From Flavicella marina (GTDB taxonomy: Bacteria; Bacteroidota; Bacteroidia; Flavobacteriales; Flavobacteriaceae): DNA of 64,000 nt. Each line of letters starts with the position of its first letter. Positions within the stretch are counted from its first letter, which is position 1. The stretch is from NCBI RefSeq assembly GCF_009193215.1, contig NZ_VYVA01000001.1, positions 1-64,000 of the forward strand. The letters are read 5' to 3'. The notes beneath the pieces are model-generated. The model had not been told where the DNA came from. It searched no databases and saw only the letters and a list, made by a program, of their open reading frames with translations. Below are positions 1 to 8,463 of this stretch, piece by piece. The position numbers were made by a program, and so were the translations under genes.

Positions 1-7
1 CTGTCGC

Positions 8-160
8 TTAGCGGCTGCAAATCTAAAACCTTTTTTCAATATAAAAAAATAAAATTTTAATTATTTTTTTAAACCTCCAAATCTTAAATCTAACCAGCAT
101 TTTAAAGAACTCTCACCAACTAATCTATGACCTATGCCCCATTCGTTAGCGGCTGCAAAT
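8..160. repeat. Direct repeat of a promoter-proximal 15-mer
   Basis: TTAGCGGCTGCAAAT occurs exactly at 8-22 and again at 146-160. Both copies, read on the minus strand, carry the -7 TTTG followed by GCAGCCGCTAA. A near copy (TTAGCGGTTGCAAAT) lies upstream of tRNA-Asp at 4926-4940. The arrangement suggests tandem leftward promoters of the stable-RNA type. Confidence 0.5.
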
Positions 161-185
161 ATACAACCAACTTTCATTCCCACAA
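156..185 (-). promoter_or_regulatory. Bacteroidota-type promoter, leftward
   Basis: On the minus strand a TTG (183-185) lies 19 nt before TATATTTG (156-163), a full match to the Bacteroidota -33/-7 pattern. It is followed by GCAGCCGC, like the start regions of the two tRNA promoters in this window. The gene it drives is outside the window. Confidence 0.6.
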
Positions 186-353
186 GCCTTTTTGCAACCT
201 TTTTTTAATCTTTTTTTTGCCCTTTCCTTACACCCCTTGTTTTGAAGCGTTTACAACTAGAAAAAATCTTAGTAAAAAATTAAATACTCCTGTAAAAGCT
301 AAAACTTTATACAGGGATTTAATAACTTAATATAGTATCCTATGTAGAGGAAC

Positions 354-1763
354 TTAAAAATCAAAATAACTTTTAGTATTGTAATATGAGATATTCTCTA
401 TGAGCTTTCCGAAAAAGCCCATATCATTTGGAAGTTCCCCTTTTTCAATTTGACTACCAAATAAATCACACAAAACTCTTCTATAATATTCGTGACGAGT
501 AAATGATAAAAAACTCCTACTATCAGTCAACATACCAAGTGACCTACTTAAGAGTCCTAAACTAGATAAAGCTTTCAAGTTTTTTTCAATCCCATCTTTT
601 TGATCTAAAAACCACCAAGCAGCTCCCCATTGCATTTTACCTGGAGATCCTCCTGAAGCAAAATTACCCATCATCGTAGCAAATACTTCGTCATATGCAG
701 GATTTAAGTTGTATACAATAGTTTTAGCTAACTTTTCTTCGTAATCTAACTGATTCAAAAATTTAGATAATTGTTCAGCCATAGTATAATCCCCTATAGA
801 ATCACAACCAGCATCGGCACCAAATATTTCAGTTAATCTATTATTATTATTCCTAATGACACCTAAGTGGTATTGCTGTGCCCACCCTTTTTCGTGATAT
901 TTTTTTGCCAGAGTCAAAAGCATAAATGTTCTATACTTTGCTATTTCAATTTTAGATAATTTAATACCTAGCAAAAAACGAGAAAAAATTCCAGTTACCT
1001 CTTCTTCAGAAGCATCTTCAATTATCAATTCGCCAGAAACCCCATAATCAGATAATTTACAACCTACCGAATCGAAAAACTCTATTCTATTGGATATAGC
1101 TTTCAATAAACTTTTCAAACTTGTAATTTGAACTCCAGAGGCTTCTCCTAATTGTGATAAGTAGTTCTTAAAATTATCAGTATCAATAAAAAATAAATTA
1201 TCAGACCTAAATGTTGGTAATACTTTGGTGAAAAAATCACCATTGGCAATTTGGATATGATACTCTAGAGAATCCGTAGGATCATCCGTGGTACAGACTA
1301 ACTCTACTTTCATATCTTCTAATAACTGCGCAGGTGTCTTTTTTTCAAGAATCAGATTACATTTTGCATAAATAGCTTCCGCATTTGAAGGCTGAAGCAC
1401 TTCATCAATATCGAAATACCTTTTTAACTCTAGTTGATTCCAATGAAACAATGGGTTTCCTACAGTAAAAGGAACGGTCTCTGCCCATTTCTGAAATTTT
1501 TCTTGCTTTGGAACTTCACCCGTTACAAATTTTTCATCTATACCGTTGGCTCGCATTGCACGCCATTTGTAGTGATCTTCAGAAAGCCAAGCATCTGTAA
1601 TATTATTGACAGGTTTGTTTTCTGCAATTTTCTTCGCAGACAAATGATTGTGATAATCAATAATAGGCATCTTGGCAGCAAAATCAAAATACAATCTTTT
1701 TGCGGTTTCAGAATTCAAAAACAAATTCTCTACATCCATTTTTGTATTTTTTTCAAACTCCAT
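354..1763 (-). CDS. uxaC: Glucuronate isomerase (uronate isomerase)
   Basis: Isomerises D-glucuronate to D-fructuronate and D-galacturonate to D-tagaturonate in the cytoplasm. The 469-residue product matches the family along its whole length: PIIDYHNHL metal-binding segment near the N-terminus, then DHYKWRAMRANG, GNPLFHWNQLEL, CTTDDPTDSLE, QYHLGVIRNNN and a late GMLTDSRSFLSFTRHEYYRR block. I place the start at 1763, one base past the uxuA stop; an in-frame ATG at 1781 would overlap uxuA, and one at 1739 is also possible. It is the last gene of a leftward operon after an SDR gene and uxuA. The operon feeds uronates toward KDG, which is also the predicted end product of the operon at 56-64 kb. 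Confidence 0.95.
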   Translation of the reverse strand: MEFEKNTKMDVENLFLNSETAKRLYFDFAAKMPIIDYHNHLSAKKIAENKPVNNITDAWLSEDHYKWRAMRANGIDEKFVTGEVPKQEKFQKWAETVPFTVGNPLFHWNQLELKRYFDIDEVLQPSNAEAIYAKCNLILEKKTPAQLLEDMKVELVCTTDDPTDSLEYHIQIANGDFFTKVLPTFRSDNLFFIDTDNFKNYLSQLGEASGVQITSLKSLLKAISNRIEFFDSVGCKLSDYGVSGELIIEDASEEEVTGIFSRFLLGIKLSKIEIAKYRTFMLLTLAKKYHEKGWAQQYHLGVIRNNNNRLTEIFGADAGCDSIGDYTMAEQLSKFLNQLDYEEKLAKTIVYNLNPAYDEVFATMMGNFASGGSPGKMQWGAAWWFLDQKDGIEKNLKALSSLGLLSRSLGMLTDSRSFLSFTRHEYYRRVLCDLFGSQIEKGELPNDMGFFGKLIENISYYNTKSYFDF

Positions 1764-1764
1764 A

Positions 1765-2940
1765 CTACAAGCTTTTTGCAATCCCGAACTCTAAACCTCT
1801 CAATTCAGCCAAACCTCTTAATCTACCGATTCCTGAATAACCTGGATTTGTTCTCTTTGATAAGTCATCTAACATTTGATGCCCATGATCTGGTCTCATA
1901 GGAATCATTGCATCTTTTCTACCTTCAGATTTTCTTCTTTTTTCTTCAATGATTGCTTCTTTAATTACAGCATACATATCTACATCTCCTTCCAAGTGAT
2001 TTGCCTCATAAAAGTTACCAGCTTCATCTCTTTGTGTACTTCTTAAATGTAAAAAGTGTACTCTATCTGCGAACCTCTTGAAGATTTGAACTAGATCATT
2101 ATCTGCTCTTACTCCTAATGATCCTGTACAATAGGTAATTCCGTTAGAAACATCAGGAACTTGTTCAAATATATAGGCGTAGTCTTCTTCAGTACTCACG
2201 ACTCTAGGCAAGCCTAAAATTTGATATGGAGGGTCATCTGGATGAATACACATCAACACTTCATTTTGTGAAGCAACAGGTATGATTTCTTTTAAAAAAG
2301 CGACTAAGTTTTCTTTTAATTTTTGAGCATCAATATCTTTATAGGTATCTAAGATTGTTTGAAATTGCTCAATTGTATAACCTTCTTCTGCTCCAGGAAG
2401 TCCAGCTATAATATTTCTAATCAACTTTTCTTTATCAGCTTCAGACATAGCTTCAAAAACTTTTTTGGCAGCACTTATCTGTCGCTCAGTATAATCTTTT
2501 TCAGCATCTGGTCTTTTTAATAAAAACAATTCAAATGCATCAAATTCTGCAACATCAAAACGCAATGCTTTCGAACCATCTTCTACTTCGTACTCTAAGT
2601 CCGTTCTTGTCCAATCTAAAACTGGCATAAAGTTATAACACACGATATGAATGCCACAGCTCGCAAGGTTTTTTATACTTTCCTTGTACCTTTCTATATA
2701 CAATTCAAAATCACCTGAACGTGTTTTGATATTTTCATGTACAGGAATACTCTCAACAACAGACCAAGTAAGTCCAGCTGCTTCAATCACATTTTTTCTT
2801 TCTTGGATTGCTTCCTTTGTCCAAACTTCTCCATTAGGAATTTGGTGCAAAGCAGAAACTACTCCTTTAGCACCCGCTTGTTTTATATCCGATAACTGAA
2901 CCGGGTCATTCGGTCCGTACCATCTCCATGTTTGTTCCAT
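1765..2940 (-). CDS. uxuA: Mannonate dehydratase
   Basis: Dehydrates D-mannonate to 2-keto-3-deoxy-D-gluconate (KDG) in the cytoplasm. At 391 residues it has the usual UxuA length. It starts with the typical [14 protein letters not shown] and carries [27 protein letters not shown] and a C-terminal [12 protein letters not shown] metal and substrate block. It is the middle gene of the SDR-uxuA-uxaC operon, 10 nt after the SDR gene and 1 nt before uxaC, so all three are very likely co-transcribed. The preceding reductase and following isomerase complete the standard route from glucuronate to KDG. Confidence 0.96.
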   Translation of the reverse strand: MEQTWRWYGPNDPVQLSDIKQAGAKGVVSALHQIPNGEVWTKEAIQERKNVIEAAGLTWSVVESIPVHENIKTRSGDFELYIERYKESIKNLASCGIHIVCYNFMPVLDWTRTDLEYEVEDGSKALRFDVAEFDAFELFLLKRPDAEKDYTERQISAAKKVFEAMSEADKEKLIRNIIAGLPGAEEGYTIEQFQTILDTYKDIDAQKLKENLVAFLKEIIPVASQNEVLMCIHPDDPPYQILGLPRVVSTEEDYAYIFEQVPDVSNGITYCTGSLGVRADNDLVQIFKRFADRVHFLHLRSTQRDEAGNFYEANHLEGDVDMYAVIKEAIIEEKRRKSEGRKDAMIPMRPDHGHQMLDDLSKRTNPGYSGIGRLRGLAELRGLEFGIAKSL

Positions 2941-2950
2941 CTATTTTCAT

Positions 2951-3763
2951 TTACACACCACTAAATGCACTAAATCCTCCATCAATAGGAATTACAACTC
3001 CCGTTATAAATTTAGAAGCATCTGTACATAAAAAATGGATTGCTCCATTCAATTCATCCGCACCTCCAAAACGTTTCATCGGTGTATTTTGAATAATTGT
3101 TTTCCCTCTATCAGTATATGTTCCGTCTGAATTTGTTAATAATGCCCTGTTCTGATTCCCAATAAAAAAACCAGGTGCGATTGCATTAACCCTCATTTTA
3201 TCACCATATTTTTGAGCTAATTCTACCGACAACCATTTTGTAAAATTATCTATTGCTGCTTTAGAAGCGGAATACCCCATTACTCGTGTGATCGCCCTTT
3301 CGGCAGCCATTGAGGATACATTAATAATTATTCCTTTGTTATTTTTTGCCATTGTTTTACCAAAAACCAAAGATGGAATGATACTACCAAACAAATTTAA
3401 ATCAATTACCTGTTTGAACTGTTCAATATCAACATCAAAAACTGATTGATCTGGAGCTACAGTCGCACCGGGTTTATTTCCACCTGCAGCATTTATTAGC
3501 ACATCAATTTTTCCATACTTAGAAATAATTTTTTTTGACACACTTAATAAACTAGCTTCATCAACAACGTTACACACATAACCTTTAACTTTTGAACTTA
3601 TCTTTTTTAAGTCATTAACAGCCTCAAGTAATGGTTCTTTTTTATAATGTAACAAAACTACAGTAGCCTGATTTTGCAAAAGATATTTTGTTATCCCTCC
3701 TCCCAAAACACCGCAGGCTCCGGTTATTAGTATTACTTTGCTGTTTAAATCAAATAAATTCAT
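2951..3763 (-). CDS. SDR oxidoreductase, probable fructuronate reductase (D-mannonate oxidoreductase)
   Basis: Classical short-chain dehydrogenase of 270 residues. The cofactor glycine motif TGACGVLGGG is at about 14-23, NAAGG at 91-95, a catalytic Ser at 150/151 and Tyr164/Lys168 in YSASK. I start at 3763 (MNLFDLNSKV) rather than the longer frame at 3814, because the first beta strand then follows at once, as in related enzymes. The family alone does not set the substrate. Its place directly before uxuA and uxaC points to NAD(P)H-dependent reduction of D-fructuronate to D-mannonate, the UxuB step done by an SDR instead of the long-chain UxuB family. The operon promoter should lie in 3764-3848. 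Confidence 0.8.
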   Translation of the reverse strand: MNLFDLNSKVILITGACGVLGGGITKYLLQNQATVVLLHYKKEPLLEAVNDLKKISSKVKGYVCNVVDEASLLSVSKKIISKYGKIDVLINAAGGNKPGATVAPDQSVFDVDIEQFKQVIDLNLFGSIIPSLVFGKTMAKNNKGIIINVSSMAAERAITRVMGYSASKAAIDNFTKWLSVELAQKYGDKMRVNAIAPGFFIGNQNRALLTNSDGTYTDRGKTIIQNTPMKRFGGADELNGAIHFLCTDASKFITGVVIPIDGGFSAFSGV

Positions 3764-3848
3764 TTTGAATACCCTGTTTTTTTGTGTGCCCACACGAATA
3801 TATACATATTGCACGATTTAAACAATAGTTATATTGTATTTTTTATCA

Positions 3849-4769
3849 TTAATTTTCTAACAACCATTCGAACATTTTTGCAAGCGCATGTTTTCTAACC
3901 AATTTTGGTGACAAAAACAAATCATGCACTCCATCTTCAATTTCAATTAATGTAACATCACTACCTAAATACGGTCCTCGTTCTTTCATATGCTTGATAT
4001 CTAAAACTGTATCCGAGCGTTTTACTAGTTCTGAATGTGATTTTGGAACAAATGATTGATTCGAATGCAATAAGAGAATCGGAACATGTATTGACGATTT
4101 TCTTAACCTGCGCTGTGCAGAAACTATAGCAAGAAACCATTTAAAATAAACTGGATAACCCTTGATTGGTTTTAACCTTAAATCAAAATCCCATTCACCA
4201 AAATAATTTTTATGCATACTTTCTGCATAAATAGGTGAAAGTCCTTTATTGCTTTTTCCGTATGGAATCAGCTTCGACAAAGGTTTTAAGCCGAAATACA
4301 TAAGATTTGTAAGCCACAAAGGTTGTGCAAATTCTAAAAACGGAGAATTCAGAAGTAATCCCTTCACTTTGTATCGCAAATCTCCGGAATTCATGTAGGA
4401 CAATGTAATTAACCCACCTGTAGAATGCCCTAATAAATAAATTTGTTCATTTGTTTCAAGAATAATTTGCAATGCTTCTGTTATTTCTTGAAAATATTCC
4501 TCTATGGCTTCACAATAATTTGGTTTATGATGCTCTTTTAAAGACCGACCATACCTTCTCAAATCCAAGGCATAAAAATCGAATTTGTGTTGATGAAACT
4601 CTTCGCACACATGAGGATGAAAAAAATAATCAATATACCCATGTATGTACAATACAGCCTTGCTCCTTTTTTTATTCTGCTTAGAAGATACGAGCGTGGC
4701 AAAAATCTCACCATCATCTTCGGTACCTAATGGAATTTTTGTTTCTAAAAAATCCTTTTCTAAATCCAC
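3849..4769 (-). CDS. Alpha/beta hydrolase, monoacylglycerol-lipase or lysophospholipase type
   Basis: 306-residue alpha/beta hydrolase without a clear signal peptide. The nucleophile elbow GHSTGG places Ser116, YIHGY near residue 41 looks like the oxyanion-hole strand, and DGVHDLFLS near the C-terminus supplies a probable catalytic His at about 282. YALDLRRYGRS is typical of the serine aminopeptidase S33/lysophospholipase branch. The substrate cannot be read from the sequence; short-chain or monoacyl esters are likely. It is transcribed leftward, 86 nt ahead of the uronate operon and separated from tRNA-Asp by a terminator, so it may be a single-gene unit. Confidence 0.8.
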   Translation of the reverse strand: MDLEKDFLETKIPLGTEDDGEIFATLVSSKQNKKRSKAVLYIHGYIDYFFHPHVCEEFHQHKFDFYALDLRRYGRSLKEHHKPNYCEAIEEYFQEITEALQIILETNEQIYLLGHSTGGLITLSYMNSGDLRYKVKGLLLNSPFLEFAQPLWLTNLMYFGLKPLSKLIPYGKSNKGLSPIYAESMHKNYFGEWDFDLRLKPIKGYPVYFKWFLAIVSAQRRLRKSSIHVPILLLHSNQSFVPKSHSELVKRSDTVLDIKHMKERGPYLGSDVTLIEIEDGVHDLFLSPKLVRKHALAKMFEWLLEN

Positions 4770-4811
4770 AATTGTTTATTTTGACATAAAAATATAGAAT
4801 TTTAAAAAGAA

Positions 4812-4843
4812 AAAAGCCTCAAAACAAATGTTTTGAGGCTTTT
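4812..4843. terminator. Intrinsic terminator after tRNA-Asp
   Basis: A 14-bp perfect stem (4812-4825 with 4830-4843, loop AAAT) has A-runs on the left arm and T-runs on the right, so it could work on both strands. It lies directly 3' of tRNA-Asp on the minus strand and just upstream of the alpha/beta hydrolase gene. Confidence 0.85.
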
Positions 4844-4844
4844 G

Positions 4845-4918
4845 CGGTCTGGACGGGACTCGAACCCGCGACCCCCTGCGTGACAGGCAGGTATTCTAAC
4901 CAGCTGAACTACCAGACC
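4845..4918 (-). tRNA. tRNA-Asp (GUC)
   Basis: On the minus strand the acceptor arms GGTCTGG and CCAGACC pair perfectly around a normal cloverleaf. The anticodon stem CCTGC/GCAGG closes the loop CTGTCAC, giving anticodon GTC. The T arm contains GGTTCGAGTCC and the discriminator is G, usual for Asp. The 3' CCA is not encoded. Its promoter is at 4936-4966 and a terminator follows one base later. Confidence 0.96.
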
Positions 4919-4935
4919 GTTGCTGTTAGCGGTTG

Positions 4936-4966
4936 CAAATCTACACTCTCTTTACGGATTTCACAA
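4936..4966 (-). promoter_or_regulatory. Promoter of tRNA-Asp
   Basis: Minus-strand TTG (4964-4966), a 20-nt spacer and TAGATTTG (4936-4943) fit the Bacteroidota consensus. The -7 box ends 17 nt before the first tRNA base and is followed by GCAACCGC, the same start-region motif found before tRNA-Arg. Confidence 0.75.
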
Positions 4967-5049
4967 ACTTTTTTAGTAAAAAAACACGCTACATTTTTAA
5001 AAACAAGACTCCTTATTTTTAGAACTCTTATTTACAGTCAATTACTATG

Positions 5050-6270
5050 CTAACTATTAAAGTTTTCTTCGACAATTTTTTTTATTTTCGAATTTAATGA
5101 TGTCATCGCGTTGTAACTCGTATGCTCAAGTATGATAATTACTAATTCTTGCTCTGGATATTGAATTAATCCTGTGCTAAAACCGTTCCATTTTCCATAG
5201 TGATAAATTTTATCATCTCCACGATTATCAATTCTAAACCCAAACCCATAAGGTATTTTTCTACCATATTTGGTTTGACCTTTTTCATACATCATTTTTA
5301 GAGAACGTTCAGAAACTAAGAGTCCATTGTTCAATCCGTATATCCATTTATACATATCTTCTACATTCCCATAGACATTTTTATCACCAACAATCGCATC
5401 GTTAACCGTACCCGGAATACTAATATGACGCCAGCCTCGATACAAGCGATACCCTTTGAGTTGATGCTGACGAATGGTATCTTTTTTGAAACTATAGATA
5501 TAAGAATTTTTCATACCTAATGGCTCAAATACATATTCCTGAACAAAATCGGCATATGGCAAACCGCTTACTTTTTCAACGATAGATGCTAAAACAAAAT
5601 ATCCGGTATTTGAATAATCAAAATTTCTACCTGCACTAAAGAAACGATTCGTATTCGTTTGTTCAAGAAGCGACATCATTTCTAAATTTGTAGGAGGTTC
5701 TTTTTCATCCCATTTATGTTCTGCAACCCAAAAATAATTAGGCAAACCAGCAGTGTGAGTTAACAAATGTTTTATCGTTACATCTTTGTAAGGGAAATCA
5801 GGAAAAAATTGCGTTACTGAATCTGTTAATTTTATTTTTCCTTCTTCATACAATAACATGATCGAAGTTGCTGTAAACTGTTTACTTACTGATGCCAATT
5901 GAAATGCTGATTTTTCATGCAGCAATTTTTTCTTTCTAAAATCAGCGTATCCTATTTGATTCTTATAAAGAACTTTATCTCCTTTAGCAACCAATACTGC
6001 CCCATGAAAATCATACCTCTTATGCACTCTCTTTAAAAGAGAATCCATTTTTTTCTGAACAAGCTTCGCATTTGCGCCTTGATGCATTTGAACAACTACT
6101 TCTCTACTTGTTTCTATTGGTAACACAGTATCCTTTTTCTGCTCAGGTAGCTCATTCTGGGTATAATGCGCTGTACGACCGAACACTACCATCAAGATAA
6201 CACCTACTCCGACAAGAATACTAAGAAGAATTATTTTTTTCAAGACAGCTAAAAATAAATTAGCCTGCAA
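5050..6270 (-). CDS. Membrane-anchored serine hydrolase of the class C beta-lactamase / penicillin-binding fold
   Basis: 406 residues. An N-terminal hydrophobic segment at about 11-30 should anchor the protein with its domain in the periplasm. The catalytic SxxK motif is Ser127-Val-Ser-Lys130 in LASVSKQFTA, the YxN-type motif is in DYSNTGYF near residue 215, and the third motif is the variant HYGKWNGF near the end instead of KTG. HLLTHTAGLPNY is also typical. The family includes D-aminopeptidases, esterases and cell-wall peptidases; nothing here shows antibiotic hydrolysis. It is divergent from uvrB. Confidence 0.85.
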   Translation of the reverse strand: MQANLFLAVLKKIILLSILVGVGVILMVVFGRTAHYTQNELPEQKKDTVLPIETSREVVVQMHQGANAKLVQKKMDSLLKRVHKRYDFHGAVLVAKGDKVLYKNQIGYADFRKKKLLHEKSAFQLASVSKQFTATSIMLLYEEGKIKLTDSVTQFFPDFPYKDVTIKHLLTHTAGLPNYFWVAEHKWDEKEPPTNLEMMSLLEQTNTNRFFSAGRNFDYSNTGYFVLASIVEKVSGLPYADFVQEYVFEPLGMKNSYIYSFKKDTIRQHQLKGYRLYRGWRHISIPGTVNDAIVGDKNVYGNVEDMYKWIYGLNNGLLVSERSLKMMYEKGQTKYGRKIPYGFGFRIDNRGDDKIYHYGKWNGFSTGLIQYPEQELVIIILEHTSYNAMTSLNSKIKKIVEENFNS

Positions 6271-6417
6271 AATAGTACTCTCTTGTGGTATTACAAAAAA
6301 AATGCTCCTTTTAACATTATTTTATTTGCAGATAAATTTAGAATATCGAAGCAAAACTTATTGCAGTATTCCAATAATTTTAACATGATTTCCGTTTGCT
6401 TCTGTTATTTTTGTATT

Positions 6418-8403
6418 ATGGATTTTACATTACAATCGGCATACAAACCTACAGGAGATCAACCGGAAGCAATACAACAATTGACTGAGGGTATATTAAA
6501 CGATGATAAATATTTAAATCTTTTAGGGGTAACTGGTTCTGGAAAGACATTTACTGTTGCCAATGTAATAAAAAACATCAACCGGCCAACTTTAGTGCTA
6601 GCACACAACAAAACACTAGCGGCACAACTTTATGCTGAGTTCAAAGAATTTTTCCCGAATAACGCAGTAGAATATTTTGTTTCGTATTACGACTACTATC
6701 AACCTGAAGCGTATATTCCTTCAAGTGGTGTATTTATTGAAAAAGATCTTTCAATAAACGAAGACATCGAACGTTTGCGAATCAGTACTTCGTCAGCATT
6801 GTTATCAGGACGAAGAGACGTACTCGTCATTGCCTCTGTATCGTGTTTATATGGTATCGGGAATCCTGTTGAATTCAAGAAAAATGTAATTACCATCGAA
6901 CAAGATCAAGTTCTAGCTAGAACAAAGTTCTTACACATGCTAGTTACAAGTCTTTATTCTAGAACAGAAACTGAAATAAAAAGTGGAAGTTTTAAAGTAA
7001 AGGGAGACACTATTACTATATATCCATCGTATGGAGAATACGCTTATCGTGTACATTTTTTTGGAGATGAAATTGAGGAAATTGAATCTTTTGATGTTGA
7101 AAACAACACAGTAATAGAAAAATTTGAGACCTTAAATATTTATCCCGCAAATTTATTTGTAACATCACCAGATATACTTCAAGATGCTATCCATCAGATT
7201 CAAGAGGACATGGTCAAACAAGTTTCCTATTTTGAAGAGATAGGAAAACCTTTAGAAGCGAAACGCCTAAAAGAAAGAACAGAGTTTGATTTAGAAATGA
7301 TTCGAGAACTGGGATATTGCAGTGGTATCGAAAATTATTCGAGATATTTAGATGGACGAGCTCCAGGTACACGGCCTTTCTGTTTATTAGATTATTTTCC
7401 AGAAGATTATCTGATGGTAATTGATGAAAGTCACGTTACAATACCACAAACTCATGCGATGTATGGCGGAGATAGATCTCGAAAAGAAAATTTGGTTGAA
7501 TTTGGTTTCCGATTACCTGCTGCGATGGACAACCGTCCGTTGAAATTCGAAGAGTTTGAAGAAATTCAAAACCAGGTTTTATACGTGAGTGCTACACCTG
7601 CCGACTATGAGCTTGAGAAAACAGAAGGTCATTTTGTGGAACAGGTAATTCGTCCTACAGGTTTGTTAGATCCGATAATTGAAGTTCGACCTAGTTTGAA
7701 TCAAATTGATGACTTAACAGAAGAAATTCAGCAACGAATAGAAGTTGACGAAAGGGTTTTGGTTACTACTTTAACAAAAAGAATGGCAGAAGAATTGGCG
7801 AAATTCTTAACGCGAATTCAAATAAGATGTAGGTACATTCATTCAGATGTTGATACGCTTGAACGTGTGCAGATACTGCAAGACTTGCGAAAAGGATTGT
7901 TTGATGTATTGATTGGGGTAAACCTATTAAGGGAGGGGTTAGATTTACCTGAAGTTTCTTTGGTAGCCATTGTTGATGCCGACAAAGAAGGTTTTTTACG
8001 TTCGCATCGTTCGCTTACCCAAACCATTGGTAGGGCTGCAAGAAATGTCAACGGAAAGGCGATTATGTATGCAGATAAAATCACAAAAAGCATGGAGCTT
8101 ACCATATCTGAAACCGCAAGAAGAAGAGAAAAACAAATTGCTTACAATACAAATAACAACATCACACCGAAACAAATTAGTAAAAAACTAGAAAGCGCAT
8201 TACTTCAAAATCAAGGGACCTCTTATTCTTCAATAGATGAAAATATAGCCGCAGAACAAGATTTAACTTATTTATCGAAAGGTGAAATAGAAAAACGCAT
8301 CCAGCAAAAAAGAAAGGAAATGGAGACTGCTGCGAAAAATCTCGATTTTTTAGTTGCTGCAAAGCTACGAGACGAAATTAAAGAGCTCAAGAGTAAATTA
8401 TAA
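6418..8403 (+). CDS. uvrB: Excinuclease ABC subunit B
   Basis: DNA-damage recognition helicase of nucleotide excision repair, acting with UvrA and UvrC. The 661-residue product starts at MDFTLQSAYKPTGDQPEAI, which matches UvrB N-termini; upstream in-frame codons back to 6283 add an unrelated stretch. Walker A GVTGSGKT is at 37-44, followed by the beta-hairpin block SYYDYYQPEAYIP. Later come DESH, SATPADYEL, the helicase block LREGLDLPEVSLVAI and QTIGRAARN. A C-terminal UVR motif (coiled region at about 620-660) binds UvrC. Monocistronic by layout: divergent from the serine hydrolase and followed by a hairpin that begins within the stop codon. Confidence 0.98.
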   Translation: MDFTLQSAYKPTGDQPEAIQQLTEGILNDDKYLNLLGVTGSGKTFTVANVIKNINRPTLVLAHNKTLAAQLYAEFKEFFPNNAVEYFVSYYDYYQPEAYIPSSGVFIEKDLSINEDIERLRISTSSALLSGRRDVLVIASVSCLYGIGNPVEFKKNVITIEQDQVLARTKFLHMLVTSLYSRTETEIKSGSFKVKGDTITIYPSYGEYAYRVHFFGDEIEEIESFDVENNTVIEKFETLNIYPANLFVTSPDILQDAIHQIQEDMVKQVSYFEEIGKPLEAKRLKERTEFDLEMIRELGYCSGIENYSRYLDGRAPGTRPFCLLDYFPEDYLMVIDESHVTIPQTHAMYGGDRSRKENLVEFGFRLPAAMDNRPLKFEEFEEIQNQVLYVSATPADYELEKTEGHFVEQVIRPTGLLDPIIEVRPSLNQIDDLTEEIQQRIEVDERVLVTTLTKRMAEELAKFLTRIQIRCRYIHSDVDTLERVQILQDLRKGLFDVLIGVNLLREGLDLPEVSLVAIVDADKEGFLRSHRSLTQTIGRAARNVNGKAIMYADKITKSMELTISETARRREKQIAYNTNNNITPKQISKKLESALLQNQGTSYSSIDENIAAEQDLTYLSKGEIEKRIQQKRKEMETAAKNLDFLVAAKLRDEIKELKSKL

Positions 8404-8438
8404 AACCGTACCCTGAGCTTGTCGAAGGGCACGGTTTT
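8402..8438 (+). terminator. uvrB terminator built around a widespread REP-like motif
   Basis: AAAACCGT (8402-8409) pairs with ACGGTTTT (8431-8438), enclosing a second CCCT/AGGG stem. The stem starts inside the uvrB stop codon. The core CCCTGAGCTTGTCGAAGGG at 8411-8429 is a sequence I recall from intergenic hairpins of many bacteria. An imperfect 15-bp copy of the right flank (AGGGCACnnTTTTAT) follows 20 bp later at 8446-8460. Confidence 0.65.
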
Positions 8439-8463
8439 ATAATTCAGGGCACAATTTTATATT

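Larger units (their letters stand above)
1..353. other. Left-edge intergenic region, promoters pointing left
   Basis: I see no convincing gene here. A 67-codon frame at 127-330 on the plus strand is Phe/Pro-rich, resembles no family I know and overlaps a good minus-strand promoter. Two leftward TAnnTTTG elements suggest that a transcription unit, possibly an RNA gene, begins just outside the window. Confidence 0.5.

Noticed and set aside
127-330. 67-codon open frame at the left edge
   Set aside because: Phe/Pro-rich translation without family resemblance, overlapping a good minus-strand promoter.
1434-1901. 155-codon plus-strand frame over uxaC/uxuA
   Set aside because: Overlaps two clear genes on the other strand; Phe/Ile-rich shadow.
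5050-6270. Antibiotic-resistance beta-lactamase
   Set aside because: The fold and SxxK motif fit, but the third motif is HYG and the N-terminal anchor suits peptidase or esterase relatives; resistance is not supported.
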